Source of the DNA: Coprinellus micaceus
Taxonomy: Eukaryota > Basidiomycota > Agaricomycetes > Agaricales > Psathyrellaceae
Assembly: GCA_951394405.1 (NCBI GenBank)
Contig: OX596337.1
Location: 4,650,001-4,714,000 of the forward strand
DNA length: 64,000 nt
Reading direction: 5' to 3'
Below, piece by piece: positions 9,174 through 21,681 of the stretch. Under the pieces are notes generated by a model. The model made no database searches. It saw only the letters and a program-made list of their open reading frames with translations, and was not told where the DNA came from. A program made the position numbers and the translations under genes. The first letter of the stretch is position 1. Each line of letters starts with the position of its first letter.

Positions 9174-12100
9174 TGTGGATGTTCGAGACCAAGGTGCAAG
9201 GCAGGTCTTGGTTGGGGATAAGGAGGATAGATCGAGTCATGGCTCCATGAGGCAAACGAATCGGGAGCTGCATAGGCCACGAGGGCTGCCGCAGTCGTCG
9301 ATATCGGGAAGCATCCGGTCATCCGGTCATTTGTCAAGATCCCGTGTTCAAAACGCGAAGACCATCCTTTCGTGTCACGTAAGAGTCTGCGCGAGCTGCA
9401 CAGACAAGAGACCCTGGTACCGTCGGAGATCACATAGGTATGCTAGGGCATTGCGTCCCAGAAACGGTTTCCTATTCACCCGGTAGGAATACGAACTGCG
9501 ATCTAGAGAAGGTAGGGACAAGCCCGGCAATGGCGACTGACGTACGCTACCCTAGGAATGGGACCGTACTCGGTGCCTTCGTGCCCCGCCAACCTCACCT
9601 TAAACCCAGCTCATGTGGATGACTTGCAATGCAGATGAGGGGTTCCCTATTTGCGTGGCGTATTCCTTGCCGTAGTAATCAACCGACAAGGAGAAGCTCA
9701 TGGCAAGCCTCGACACACAAGTCGAGCCAACTACTGACTCGCATCCTAGTTGTGCTTCCCGTCGAAGCAGGAGGGAAGACGGATGGGTGGATATCGCTGA
9801 CTGTCCATTGTACCCTCCAGAAGACAGCGGGCAGGGTATGCGGTTTAGTTGTGAGATGTGTAAGAGCGATCGTAGTCGAAGTCCGTGGGGCCAGCGGTAG
9901 TTAGCTTGCGAATACTTGGACGTAGAAACGCTGTTGGGCCGAAGTTCGGGACAGCGCAGTGCTGGTAGGCGTACCAGCGCCACAAGACATTCGGGCAAGG
10001 ACAGATCTGAGGCGAAACCAAGGTGCACGCTCCACAGTAGACATATAGCCTTGGAGTCAGCAGTATCGATGGCCCACGCCGGGCCAAGTAGCATGATTTC
10101 TGTCTCTGCACCTGTACCTCCCAGAAAATGGTTGAGATTCGAGTTTGGTTCGGCGCGTCAGTGGGGGACGCGCTTAGCGCGAGATGGAGTCGGGTTCAGA
10201 GATACTAGTACTGGTAGCCAGGCTAAAACAGTGAACGCAGACACGCGCGTTCGCAAGCACAACGAGAGTAGTCTCATAGGGGTGAGGGTTTGCAGAAATA
10301 GAACGGCGGAACATGGGCGTCAAGAAGCAAAAGGCAATCAGTGCACAGACCAGGTGCTCATCGGCCTTGGTGGCTGGATTCGGCCGATGCCGGAATAGGC
10401 TAGGCGCCCCTATCGTGGGCGCTAGCAACCCCCAAACTAAGTCTCGCGAGGGTGAAGAGAGATATGGGTCACTCAAGTCCCTGCTACTGCACTCCTGCGA
10501 GGTGAGGCCTGGCAGATTAAGGTGATTGAAGAATCGAACTCGCTCAAGCGGATTCGCGATGAATTGGGGAGAAGGATTTTGAGCGAATGTGAGTTCACCA
10601 ACGGGGCCCAGAGTAGGGCTTGGATCGCGGGATCCCACCTTCTGTACCTTCAACTTGAATAGTTGATCTCCCTAGAACTCTGTATCGGTGTACACCACGT
10701 CAGTCAGCATGTCCCAAGGTTGTATATCATTAGCATATACCACTCCGGGCACTTGCTGTTGGCGAATATCCATTGGAACTTGTGGTTATCAAGAATAGCT
10801 CCAATCAACCAAGGTTTCGACACCAATCCAGTGCCGCTGACGGGCTAGCGGAGTACATCCTTGGGGGTCAGCAATCCCCTGCCATTTTAAACTCCGACGC
10901 GACGCGGCAAGAGGTGTCCTCAACTTATAACTTTTGAAGGGTGGATATTCGCGACTACTTTGTAAGGAGAAAATGAAAGACATCGTTTATAAGAGAAAAA
11001 AACTCGGAGGTGGTAAGAAAACGGCGGGCCAGGTAGTCGGGAATGGGGTGCATAACACGAGAAAGTATGGGTAGATGGTGAGGGCGACGTTCCGAGGTCC
11101 GAGTTTATTGTAGCAGTAGCTTAATAAAACGAGAATATGAAAAAATTGTGAGGATAACTTGACTCAGAAAAAAGTTATTAAGAAAGTGGTACAAAGCCCC
11201 TATTTCCCACTCAAGGCGCCGTTTTTCGTCCCGTTTGTCCTCATCAAGTCGAATTAACAGTACTACAATATCATACAATCGTGTAGCTTCACATTATATC
11301 CCATTTACCGATGCTCTAACCCAAGGGGATGCTCAATCGTCGAGGAGACGGAGGTGTGGGGTAGGAGATAGGGGCCTAGGAAGGCACTCGACCAAATCGT
11401 GAAGGTGCCGTTTTCCTGTGCACGCGAATTTCAGAGGGGTTGCCGACCCCCAACATCCTGGTCCGGGCTTGATATGCTTCGAAAATAGAGAGTCATTGCC
11501 AACAACGGTACTGTGGGTTAAACCCGATTTCATTCGTACTTCCGATCGAATGTAGATAGTCCACAGAAAATACTACTTCCCGTCGCACACCACGGGCGAC
11601 GAAGTGTGAAAATATGCCCTTACACCTCCTGAGCGCCCTTTGAGAGAGCTTTACGCTCCCAATTCGTCGTCGGTCCGGTCGACCTTCGCCTTGCGCCTGC
11701 CACAGTGGAGTCGAATGTTCGTTTGGAACTCGACAACGTTCCTTGAGCGGCTTCTCCCGCTTGAACAACGGTATGACCTGTCCGGCGTCTTGGCGGTCAT
11801 ATTCCTCGTGCCAGCGCTTTTGTTCTCCTTACACCTTCTTCAGGGCTCAACATAGTTCCTACACCCCGATTAGGCGCTTGACAGACATCTTGACTGCGCA
11901 TCACGATTAGATGAAGTGGGCCTCGCCCCACCACACCACACCTGATCGGTCGGATGTGAACATTGGACAGGATGAATGGGAACGTGACGCGCCCGCCTTC
12001 CCTCGATTTCATATCTGATATCACTTGCCCTTTGTCCTGCTTTAATCCCTGCGTCTATGCAACGGGAAGGTGGGTAACATGACCAGGTCTACGGGATGTT

Positions 12101-12258
12101 GACAGATCGCTGGGTTCATACATCGTGCCATTCGCTCTGGAAAAGGAGTCTTTCCGTTCGACAAAGACAGATAAACGAGGTTGCTTAAAGACGTCAAGTT
12201 CTTCTCTGACATCCCCCAGAACTCCCTGTTCGTGCATCGCTCTCTCTCCGACAACTCA
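9174..12258. other. 3.1-kb intergenic region without a supported gene
   Basis: Divergent promoters are expected at both ends: the minus-strand F-box gene starts at 9173 and the second oxidase at 12259. Between them I find only short, overlapping open frames with no recognisable protein. 10980-11330 is distinctly A/T-richer than the surroundings. The last 60 bases before the oxidase ATG are pyrimidine-rich, as expected for a fungal leader. Confidence 0.6.
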
Positions 12259-14388
12259 ATGGCTACCGATACTCCTGCTACTCGGCAAGACCCCTTCGCC
12301 CAGTATGCCCGTAATCTCGCACAGGCTATCTTCGAACGCAGGATGGCAGGGAGGGCTCCTATGGCCAGCGCGCTCAATGCAAGCATCGCCGCGGTCACTC
12401 AGGCTGAACACCCTCAATTCAACGTGAAGTCGACTCACGCCGGTGTCGTCCCCGTCGGTATCTTGGGTGGCGGTATGGCTGGTTTGTACGCCGCGATGAT
12501 GCTTGCCCAGCGTAAAATTCCTTTCCAAATCCTTGAGGCCACGGACCGTGTCGGGGGACGTTGCTATACGTACAATTTCCCCGAGGGTGGCGAATGGGAC
12601 TACTATGTGATTTCCGTTTCACTTTCTCGTATCTCATTTATCTGACTTGCTACCGCAGGATGTCGGCGCTATGCGCTTCCCCCTTCCCAAAGATGGTCAG
12701 ACCGGCCCCCACGAGCGCCTCAAGGAACTCTTCGAGCTTCTGAAGCTACCTCTATTCGACTATATCTACAAGACTCCAGACGGCTTCATGTACTTCAACG
12801 GGGTCCACAGCACCATCGGCGATAAAGAGCAACGCTTCAAGGCCAACGAGCTCCAGGTTCCAGACCCCTACATCGCCGCTGGCGTCGAGGCCCTCTGTAA
12901 TGACTTCATCAACCCTCTCGCTAACCTTCTACTCGAGGATATGGAGACGGGCGGGAATGAGGGCTGGATCAAACTTAAGACGGAGTACGATCAATACTCG
13001 ACTCGATCGTACTTACAGTTCGGTTACAAGCCCAGTGAGCAGTTGCAGAAGACGTACGGCATCCCCAATACCGGACTTCCTACCTCGGTCATCGACTGGA
13101 TGGAGACCTTTGATAAGAGTAGCGGATGGTACGATCGTGCACTGACCGAGACCATCCTCGAAGCCCTCGCGTTCGGAGCCGTCGGTCCCGAGCCTGAATG
13201 GCACTGCATCCAGTACGTCCTACCTATTCGCCACCGTTCAGGCTTTTGAGTACGGTCTCACACCTCTGTCCACAGGCACGGCACTTCCGTCTTGCCTCAG
13301 GCAACGCTTGCCAAAGCCAAGGAGTATGCCGCGAAGGTTCCCGGTATGCCTTCCGAGCTCATCGTCATGAACTCTCCGGTCACCGATATCGTCCCCGCCG
13401 ACCTCGAGGACACGAAGTCCCCCCTCATTGTCACCGCTGGTGGAAAGCAGTATAGCTTCTCGCATGTCATCTCTACGGTCCCTCTCCCCAATTTCGCCGT
13501 GATAAACACCGACCAGCTGAATATCAGCACCATGCAGAGGAACGCCGTTCGCCAACTTCAGTATGGCCCCTCCATCAAGATTGGGATGCTTTTCGATTCT
13601 CCGTGGTGGAAGGACTACAAGCAGGTCGGAGGGCAGTCCTTCACCGACTTGCCACTTCGCACTATCGTATACCCCTCCTACGGCGGTGGCCAGTCCTCGA
13701 ATGTTCTGATCGCGAGCTACTGCTGGACCAACGACGCGGAGAAGCTGGGTAACCTCATCGGCGCGGGTGTCGATGATATGCTGAATGACCTCGTATTCCG
13801 TAACTTGGCCGCTGTTCACGGCACAACTCCGGATGTCGTGCGAAGCCATTGGCGCAAAACCTACTCCTGGAACTGGAACCACAACCCTTGGACCGGAGGT
13901 AAGCCTCTCCGTCTGTCTCTGAGACGCTTCTCGGACTCGGCTGACTTTTGTGGTAGGCGCATTCGCTTTCTTCGGACCTGGCCAATACGAGTACCTGTAC
14001 GACTCTCTCAACGCAACTGCGGCTGAGGGTCGACTCCAATGGGCCGGGGAGCTCTTGAGTGTCCGCCACGCGTAAGTCTCCTTCTAACATATCGACGCTT
14101 CTGAACGTTGAATATTTATTCTCCCTTAGCTGGATCGTCGGGGCCTTGGACAGCGCCTGGGCTGCGGTCATGAAGTATCACTATCTTTCGAACCGTACTG
14201 GGGAGTTGGACGGCTTCTACGCGAAATGGGGCACTAACCTCGACTGGGACGACGGTAGCACTATCGGAAAGCATGAGGGCGGGGACACTGAAGGCGGGGA
14301 GGGCCCGAAGAAGCTCCCACACAGGCGTAACCTCCTCCTCAACCACATGATCTTGCACAACCCCGACCTCGTTGTCCTCGGATCGTAA
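12259..14388 (+). CDS. L-amino-acid oxidase, flavin amine oxidase family (copy 2)
   Basis: Paralogue of the oxidase at 2270-4371 with the same predicted reaction (L-amino acid to keto acid, ammonium and peroxide). Five exons: 12259-12606, 12659-13212, 13276-13898, 13957-14071, 14130-14388, giving 632 residues. All four introns (52-63 nt) fall at the same codons and phases as in copy 1; exons 2 (554 nt) and 4 (115 nt) are identical in length. FAD motif GGGMAG is at residues 70-75 and RVGGR at 97-101. DVGAMRFP opens exon 2. WAGE, SVRHAWIVGALDSAWAA is C-terminal. Differences from copy 1: a longer N-terminus, an exon 3 that is 54 nt shorter because a Glu/Asp-rich insert is lacking, and a Gly/Glu/Asp-rich insert near the C-terminus. 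No signal peptide. An intact F-box gene follows 340 bases downstream. Confidence 0.94.
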
Positions 14389-14728
14389 TGTCATAAATAT
14401 CAATATCGCGTCGAATGTCCTGAATACTTGCTTGTACTGCTTGCCTACGGCTACTTGTACTATAGTTGCATCATCATGAATCGAACCTTGTGTACTTACG
14501 TTCTACCTGGGTCCTATTCTCTTGAGAAGGCGATGGGATACGGGTAGCGAAGGGTTGCTTTGCAGACCTGTCAGACAAATATCGGGCGAATGAGTCGTGG
14601 TCTTTGTCCGGCTTTGGCACAATCAACTCGGGGTCGTGTCTGCGCACAGCATGTAGACGTCGACTTCTTAGTCCTTATCCTGACCACGCTACAGTACGCC
14701 TCCCACTCATTATCGATCAGCGAACTCG

Positions 14729-16507
14729 ATGGACCCGGTCCCTTCGACTCCAACGGTCATAGACTTTCAGTCACCGTTCTCTGTGCATTTCGACACCGAC
14801 TATGTCCCAACCCCAGAGGAGTTCGACGCGATTGAAAAATTTATACACGAGCGCCAGAATGTCGTCAAGCAACTAGAGGAACGAGTTCACGAGCTGGAAC
14901 GCCTTCGTATGGAAATCGAGAAGACGAAAGAACGCCACACCGAGTTCATAAGAAAGCACCGAAACCTCATCCCCGTTTCGCGACGTATCCCCGCTGACGT
15001 CCTGTCCACAATCTTCGGGATGTGTTTGCCAATTCACCTCCCTCTCACCGACACGGGCTCACATTCTCCCCACCCATCTGTGGCCGTAAGCCATGTTTGC
15101 CGCCTCTGGAGAAGCGTTGCCCTCGAGACCCCACTCCTGTGGACCCAGATCGAGATATCAACTCCAAGAGTTGCGCGAACGACGGATGATTGGATTGAGG
15201 AATGGACAGAGGTTGTTACACGCCGCTGCCACAGAGCCCAACAATTTATGGCGAGAGCGATGACCCTCCCTCTGCACATCACCATCATCGCATTCGACCC
15301 AATCAGCGCGTCATCAGGTGACCCTCTTGGTTACATGGCCTGGGACGGTACGATGGCGTCCTACCAAGCGCGCAGTTTCGTCGCGAGGAATTCAACCTAC
15401 ATTGGGGTCATGCTCGCGACCATAGGGCGACTCCTTCAACACCACTGCAAAAGTGTTCACCTTTTTCTCCGATTCAACAGCGATTCGGGCGTCCATGCTG
15501 CGGAACACCTTCTGACGATTCCAGCGTTGCTCACCAACGGTTATCCTACATCCCTCATCGTCGAAATCGAGCCACTTAACCCACTCGGTTATAGCATCAA
15601 TTCCTCAGTGTTTGGTGGGCCAACAAAGATAGACTTAGGCTCCCTTTATACCCGAATCGTCGTGACAATGCGATACACCGACATGCGCCTTATGAACTGG
15701 AATTGGATCAGCGTGACAGACTTAGACTTACGGTCCCCCGACGGCTTCGACGGCTCTCTGGTCGCACAAAATGCCCTCGAGGTGCTCTCAGCGACACCCA
15801 ATCTTCGTTGTTTCGCGGTGCGGCTGTCGCGTGAGGAGGATGTGCAGGGAACATGGGAGCAAGGAAACGTCCGGCTTCGCCTACTCCACTCGCTCACATT
15901 GATAGGCAACGAGACCACACTCTCCTTCGCCGCCTCCCTCGAGTTACCCTCGCTAACCCGCCTAGCAGTGAGGTCGGGAGGAAATCCAGCCGGAGCGTGC
16001 CAGACAACGGATGCGTTGGAGTTTCTGGTACAACGCTATGGGGCTAATCTCACCAGCCTTGAATGCGACCTGGAATACCTTTGGATGCAACAATTCCCCC
16101 ATTTCTTCATCAAGCTACCGACCCTTGAAAGGCTCCATCTCCCATCCTCCAGCGCACAGTATCAACACTTCGGTCCAACGACATCACACTACACGTTCAT
16201 GTGCATATTGTCGAGTTTGACACCAGCGCTTAGCGACTCTGCCCCGGGTTTCTCGACGAACTCTGGGCGTTGTTGCCCAAGCCTACGGGCGCTCATATGC
16301 GACATGGATGGCGCTTCCAAGGATGTCCGCCAAGCTGTTATTACATTCGTTCAAGCCCGAAGAAGTGGACAGAGGGACCACGGGTCAGTGGGCTGGCTTG
16401 AGGAGGTGGATATAGCTTGGCCGAACGGAGAGGCGGATACTATGGCTGAGGAGCTTCGAAGTCGTGGCGTGGACATGGCAGGAGTGAGGTTTAGGTCTGG
16501 AAATTAA
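14729..16507 (+). CDS. F-box protein with leucine-rich C-terminal region (3)
   Basis: Likely SCF ubiquitin-ligase adaptor. Single exon, 592 residues, ATG at 14729. The family N-terminal signature (FQSPFSVHFDTDYVPTPEEF) is followed by a strongly charged coiled coil at about residues 35-75, rich in Glu, Arg and Lys. The F-box comes at about 84-145 with VSRRIPADVLSTIFGM, SHVCRLWRSVALETPLLW and TQIEIS. The C-terminal family block is complete: CPSLRALICDMD, FVQARRSG, WLEEVDIAW and LRSRGVDMAGV, stopping a few residues later. This is the intact counterpart of the remnant behind the first oxidase, in the same position and orientation relative to its oxidase. Confidence 0.88.
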   Translation: MDPVPSTPTVIDFQSPFSVHFDTDYVPTPEEFDAIEKFIHERQNVVKQLEERVHELERLRMEIEKTKERHTEFIRKHRNLIPVSRRIPADVLSTIFGMCLPIHLPLTDTGSHSPHPSVAVSHVCRLWRSVALETPLLWTQIEISTPRVARTTDDWIEEWTEVVTRRCHRAQQFMARAMTLPLHITIIAFDPISASSGDPLGYMAWDGTMASYQARSFVARNSTYIGVMLATIGRLLQHHCKSVHLFLRFNSDSGVHAAEHLLTIPALLTNGYPTSLIVEIEPLNPLGYSINSSVFGGPTKIDLGSLYTRIVVTMRYTDMRLMNWNWISVTDLDLRSPDGFDGSLVAQNALEVLSATPNLRCFAVRLSREEDVQGTWEQGNVRLRLLHSLTLIGNETTLSFAASLELPSLTRLAVRSGGNPAGACQTTDALEFLVQRYGANLTSLECDLEYLWMQQFPHFFIKLPTLERLHLPSSSAQYQHFGPTTSHYTFMCILSSLTPALSDSAPGFSTNSGRCCPSLRALICDMDGASKDVRQAVITFVQARRSGQRDHGSVGWLEEVDIAWPNGEADTMAEELRSRGVDMAGVRFRSGN

Positions 16508-19500
16508 TAGGGGAGGTGAGCAGCGCCCGTGAAGGACGTTTGGACGAGGGCTGATCTCTCACTTTACAGAGTACGGAGCGATAAAATATCCCCACAGCTG
16601 GCTCCTCGAAGGCCCACGACTTCCTATGATACGACCTTTCGCTGGTTGGACTACTCTTGATCCCGATTTGTCAGATATTCGATTCCAGCACGAGTACAGT
16701 ATTCTTACCTTCTCCGTCCGCTTTCAAATGAAGTTTACCACACATGACGTTGTTTCCCCAATGGCTAGTCGTAGTGTACCAATGTCATCGCGAGGGATAC
16801 TTGGTAGATAGGGCCCTGGCTACTGCGTAACGAGACGTCGACCCCGGATAAAGGAGAGTGAAGGGCCACCTAGACATTTAGGCGAAGTCAATTCTCAGAA
16901 GCGTCGTCGCCCGGAGAAGTTGGAGAGGCCGACCTTGATTAGGCTGAGTTCGTAACCTAGGACGGGACCCCCGACAGTTAGCCCGTCCCCGACGCGGACA
17001 ATACACATCGAGATACTTCACCCCTTCGAGAGTCTCGCCGAATACCGCCCAGAATCGTACGCGCTAGTCTCCAAGTTCCAGTCAAAGGTTCGAAGGACGA
17101 GGAGCGCGGCGTCTAGCCCTAAATCCATATGCAATTCGAGAAAGTCGAGGGTATCCTCAGTCACTGCGTCGACGCTGGATCCCGACGGTATGCTACTTTG
17201 TGGTGGGTTCCAGCGGTGCAGGGGTACACTCAGACATAGGGAGTAGGCGAAAGGCTGAGCGGTGGAATGGTCGAACGATTGAGGTATACAAGTCGTTTGT
17301 GGGGAGGTTACGCCAATTATGCACAAGGTACGCCCTGTGGATCGCGCCGATGGATACTAGGCCTTGGGAAGTGGGCTATCGACAATCACTCCAGGCGGCT
17401 TGAGAAGGCTTGGTACCCTGTCCAAGGACAAGTGCACAATCGGATAGAAATTCCGTACGAAGCGATCGATCGCGAAACGAATCGCCCACCGTGCGTCCAC
17501 GTACTGGATCGTAGCCAAATCGGCCCACGCATATGCGGATGCAGCAGCGGATTGACTGCGTCCTCATAGGTGAAAATCCCAGGGGGGCACGCTTAACCGC
17601 AGCTTTGAGCCGTCGTGAGTGTGGCCTGCTGAAACGTTGATCCATAGGGAGCCGACAAGACGAGGAAAGATACCACTGTAGATGACTTCTTCAAGATGCC
17701 CTGGACAGAGCGTAGCAGAGAGAACATTGGAAACGACTGGATGAGGGTGGGCAAGAAGTCGAGACTCCCTGACAAAATCAGCACCTGAATTTGTGCAGAC
17801 CTTTCGAACCTTCAGCCCATTCGTATCTTCAACCGCTGTGCCTACGACTCAGGTCACCAGGAGGGGTTGTCGACGAGCGCATACCGGGAAGCACAGGGTG
17901 TCAACCAATGAGCCAGCAGCCGGACAGTCTAGCCTGATGATAGTCGGTCACCCTTGGTCCATTCCCACTGTACATACTGAACCCACACCTCATCGCTGCA
18001 GCCGGCGTCGTCGAAGAGAGGCTGGCGCGGGAGGTGGGGCATCGTCGCACAGTGAGAGGGATGAAGCTCTGACGATTCTCAGAGAAAGCGCCATGTCTAC
18101 GAGGAGGCATCGGCGAGTACTAGATCCAAGGATGGAGAGCCTTCGACGGTACAGTTCAACTGGAACCAGGAGCTGAATCAGAGCAGAGACAGGAGGGATT
18201 CAGAGTTCCAGGGCCCAGAATTCTGCCCATACAACCGCACATACCAGCCATCCTCCGACACAGTCCCTCCAGGAGAGGCGCCCGACAACCATGGGGCCCG
18301 ATCTTTAAGAGAGGATGGGGAAGAAAGGAAGGCAAGGAACTTTTTTGATTGCACAGCGGTCGTGGTGCTGGTTAGATGGAAAGAAGGAGCTCGCACGGAC
18401 CTGGCCTCGGCCAGCCTTAATGGGACGGATCAATGAGCTCGGCATTTGCCGAGCGCTCCTATCCCTTCTTCCGGAGGATGGTCGCCATGGTCCTGGTGCA
18501 TTGTTTTGGCCATTGTATTGAGTTATCTCGGAGTTGACGAACTATACGGAATATTTGAGGGCTCATATGGAGAAAAGCCGTACCTCAAATGCGTAAAATC
18601 CGGAGAAACACGCGTCAACGAAGGTTAGCCTCGAGAGCAGTCTACTAAATGAGACAGTAACAATTATCCCGACCAAGCAACTCGAGCGCCGTGAGGGCGT
18701 AGCTTTGGATCCACTATGTTACCTTGGGGTATGTATTCCATAGCGATATCGATGTACATCTGGAGATAAATGACTGAGGTGTGAATGGGAGTTCTTACCC
18801 GTCTCAGACTGGTGATGATAAGTGAATTGTTTCCTGTCATTAGAGGGGCAAAGTCTCAGTTAGATCGCCTCATCCCAGCCCACCGTAGGCCGAATAGGAC
18901 CGACGTGGTGATCCTAACAGCTCCAGCGGTAAGCAGATATGGAGTACCTTCTGCGCAGGGAGACTCGCCACCCTTTCCTGTGACATAGCTTTGAAAATGG
19001 TCGAGTAAGATCGTACATTATGAGCCCAGGATACGAATGGTACATTCAGAAAACAGGATACGTAAAGGCCCCCTGGGCGACGAAAGGGCGGTCTTACCTC
19101 TTCGAGGAGGGCGCCTGTAGCCATGGGTGGAAAGCACCGTCGCCGAATCCTAGATGCTTCGGACCGACGAGGACCGCTACGAAGCAGCACCTCCCAGGAT
19201 CAGAGGCCCACGGCCGAGATGCCTTGAGCAATTCCTACCATGCTTCGCACAGTTACCAGTCGATTAACGAGTCTAGACGCTGTACGAGGCGTACCAGGAC
19301 ACGGGAACTATCCAGCCGACTCGATCTCCTGGGACTGAACTGGTTCACCTCCCGCCATATCCATGCATTCACCCTGTTCAATACATCCTCGACTTCACGC
19401 AATGCTTAATAGTTAAGCACGCGTTCTGGGTCGCAATATGTGGACAACTGAGTGAGCATAGATAGAGTAAAGGTATCCAGTTCAACATAGCAACGGTGCA

Positions 19501-21189
19501 GCATGTAGGATGATTAGGGTTGACGGCTTGACTACAGCATTGTTCAGATGGTATCAACCCAAGTGAGACCCCCCCGACCCATGATCGCGACGAGAAGAGC
19601 CTCCAGTAGGGCGACCCAGAATACACTCAGAGAGCCATTCAAGCCCGTCCACTATGGTAGACGCTCAAAATCAGTCGCGTGAAAGGGCGCCTGAATCTGA
19701 GTACCACCCGTTTCACAGCGAACCGATCAAGGGTGCGACACGATGGAGGACGGGGTCACGATGTGCCTCTCCTGAAAGATCCCACCGTAGTGGCTCAAAG
19801 TTGGTGTGTTACAGATAGTTTCCGCATGGGGTGGCCCCGCGATAGTGTCCGGAACTAGACCCCCAAAAAGCCTCGATATCAAAAGAGCGAAAGGCTGCAC
19901 TAACAGATTCACCTCACCATCGACGACGAAGATGCGCTCTCCGACGCATCCCCATCACGGACCGACGGAGATTTAACCCAATCTTCCAGCCTTAGCCACC
20001 CAATCGACGCGCGCGCTCGGCAACCTCGAAGATCCATCGAGGGTGCGGATATCGTACAAAGGATAAGCACAGCGTCGGAAGGCCCATCAATACTGAGGAT
20101 ACAGAGTGGGATAGAACGAGCAGCGCGGATCGCAATGCCGTCGGGCTAGCGGGGTGAGGCGAAGCCACCGAAAACCGTATGCTGTTGGCCGTAATCACAT
20201 CCAAGGAGAGATCGGCCCAGTCGACTAGTGAAGCATGGCGGAAGGCGAGTAGACGGGCCCTGCTCAGTGCCTCATGGGTTGCGCCTCGTCCGGTAAAACC
20301 CCAGAAAACGAGTCACAGCTGAGCATCCAAGTGCAACGACGCTCGGCAGTAACACCCTGACTCACGCCGGGAGTCGTGGAGAGGGGTCCGAGGACAGATA
20401 GGGCAAAAGGGGAAGGATAAGGATGAGCGAGCACCCGCAGAACGCATTTCATTCGAGAGAAGCGTAATCGATACCCCTCAGATCTCTCCTTCATCTTTCA
20501 CTCCCAATCGTGCTCCTCTCGCCGAGGGTCATCCAGCCGGTACTTGGGGGCCAGGAGCTCTGGGCCAATAACGCGGGAAGCCAAAGAGGTGGGGCGATAC
20601 GATCCAGAAGGTGATAGTCGGGAAGAAAGATGCGTTTGCGCACAGACCACCGTGATGGTGTGATATAGTTGGGAAGAGAGCGGAGATTGAGATCCACGGC
20701 AATCGCCGTTAAGCGCCCAGTCGCTCCTAGCGTCAATCACTGCTGCGCTGTAAACATCTCCTATTCCCTTGGTCCCGTTTACCTCCTCGATAAATTTTGG
20801 TTGGTTCCCTCAGAGATGAAGGCCAAGCCTACGGGGATTCGTTCCAGGGTTAGCTCAGCCGAAGGAGCATGGGACTGTAATTCGATACTGCAACTTTCAG
20901 CTTTTTTTTGCACTACCCCTACCCCATACAAGGTATACCTTGGGGACTGGTCCCGAGCCCTTTTTTCTACCAGGTTCGCAATGCTCCACCAACTCAGAGC
21001 CCTCAACCACAATTAGGCATGAGGTACCCCTGCAACGAATGCTTCTTCCGTATCGCGAACTCCAAACGTCGCCCAAAGCTCGAATTGTGGAGTGAAGTAA
21101 ACAGTATATACGTAGGTCTTACGTCTTTATGGTATTCCGGGTTTACGCCACACACTCCTTAATGCGCCATTTACACTCGCAGCCCTCGC
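16508..21189. other. 4.7-kb gene-poor region
   Basis: No open frame here combines length, an ATG and a plausible composition, and I see no conserved motif. 20846-20910 contains a sequence resembling a tRNA D-arm followed by a run of eight T, but the other tRNA arms do not form. I regard this stretch as intergenic or relic sequence. Confidence 0.5.
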
Positions 21190-21681
21190 TCACTTCGAAC
21201 CGAGCGCGTAAAGTGCCGCCATTAAGGTGACCACGATGAGGAAGGTCCCCAACGCAAACAAGGGTATGCCCCGAAAGAGTACCAGGAGGATACAACTGAT
21301 ACCATGTCGCAGTCGAACTTCCAAGGTGTACATTCCGCGGACCTTGTTTGTGAAGTCGTCCTCCCTGTAGACTGAAGCCAGGACATGATCTTCCAGGTCA
21401 ATGATGTCGAATAGCATGAAAGTCTCTTCCTCAGCTGAGACCCGGGATCTTCGATAGTTCGACAAAGCTTCCTTCTCGGCCTTCGGTCTCCTCCCACCAC
21501 GAAAACCGACGGGATCATTGAGACCATCCGGGTAGTTCAAGGCGTCGTCGAGGCAATCGTAAGCTCCTTTCTGATGTGAGTAGTCGACTGAGGGTACCTC
21601 ATTGGGGGTCCGTCCGTGTTGGTAACTCGCTGTAGCACCGGTCATTGCAGGCATATTCGTATGGGGGGATGGAGGAGACAT
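21190..21681 (-). CDS. Small protein with C-terminal membrane segment, unrecognised family
   Basis: Single exon, 163 residues from an ATG at 21681. The first 90 residues are polar, with an acidic patch (CLDDALNYPDG) and then a basic one (RGGRRPKAEK). A segment at 91-114 reads FDIIDLEDHVLASVYREDDF followed by TNKV. Residues about 127-160 are strongly hydrophobic and should form one or two membrane spans next to the C-terminus, so a tail-anchored topology is likely. The 91-114 segment resembles residues 47-70 of the gene at 43819-44290 (see there), which supports both being real. Function unknown. It lies on the same strand as, and downstream of, the open frame at 22138-22641. Confidence 0.5.
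   Translation of the reverse strand: MSPPSPHTNMPAMTGATASYQHGRTPNEVPSVDYSHQKGAYDCLDDALNYPDGLNDPVGFRGGRRPKAEKEALSNYRRSRVSAEEETFMLFDIIDLEDHVLASVYREDDFTNKVRGMYTLEVRLRHGISCILLVLFRGIPLFALGTFLIVVTLMAALYALGSK

Noticed and set aside
9174..12258. Various 100-160 codon frames between the F-box gene and the second oxidase (e.g. 9600-10094 and 10174-10653, minus)
   Set aside because: They lack an ATG start or overlap equally long frames on the other strand, show no family motif, and have no similarity to other genes in the window.
20846..20915. tRNA-like D-arm (TTAGCTCAG...GAGC), a GTA in anticodon-like position and a run of eight T downstream
   Set aside because: The anticodon stem pairs at only two positions, no T-arm with a GGTTC.A..C box is present at the right distance, and the acceptor ends do not pair.
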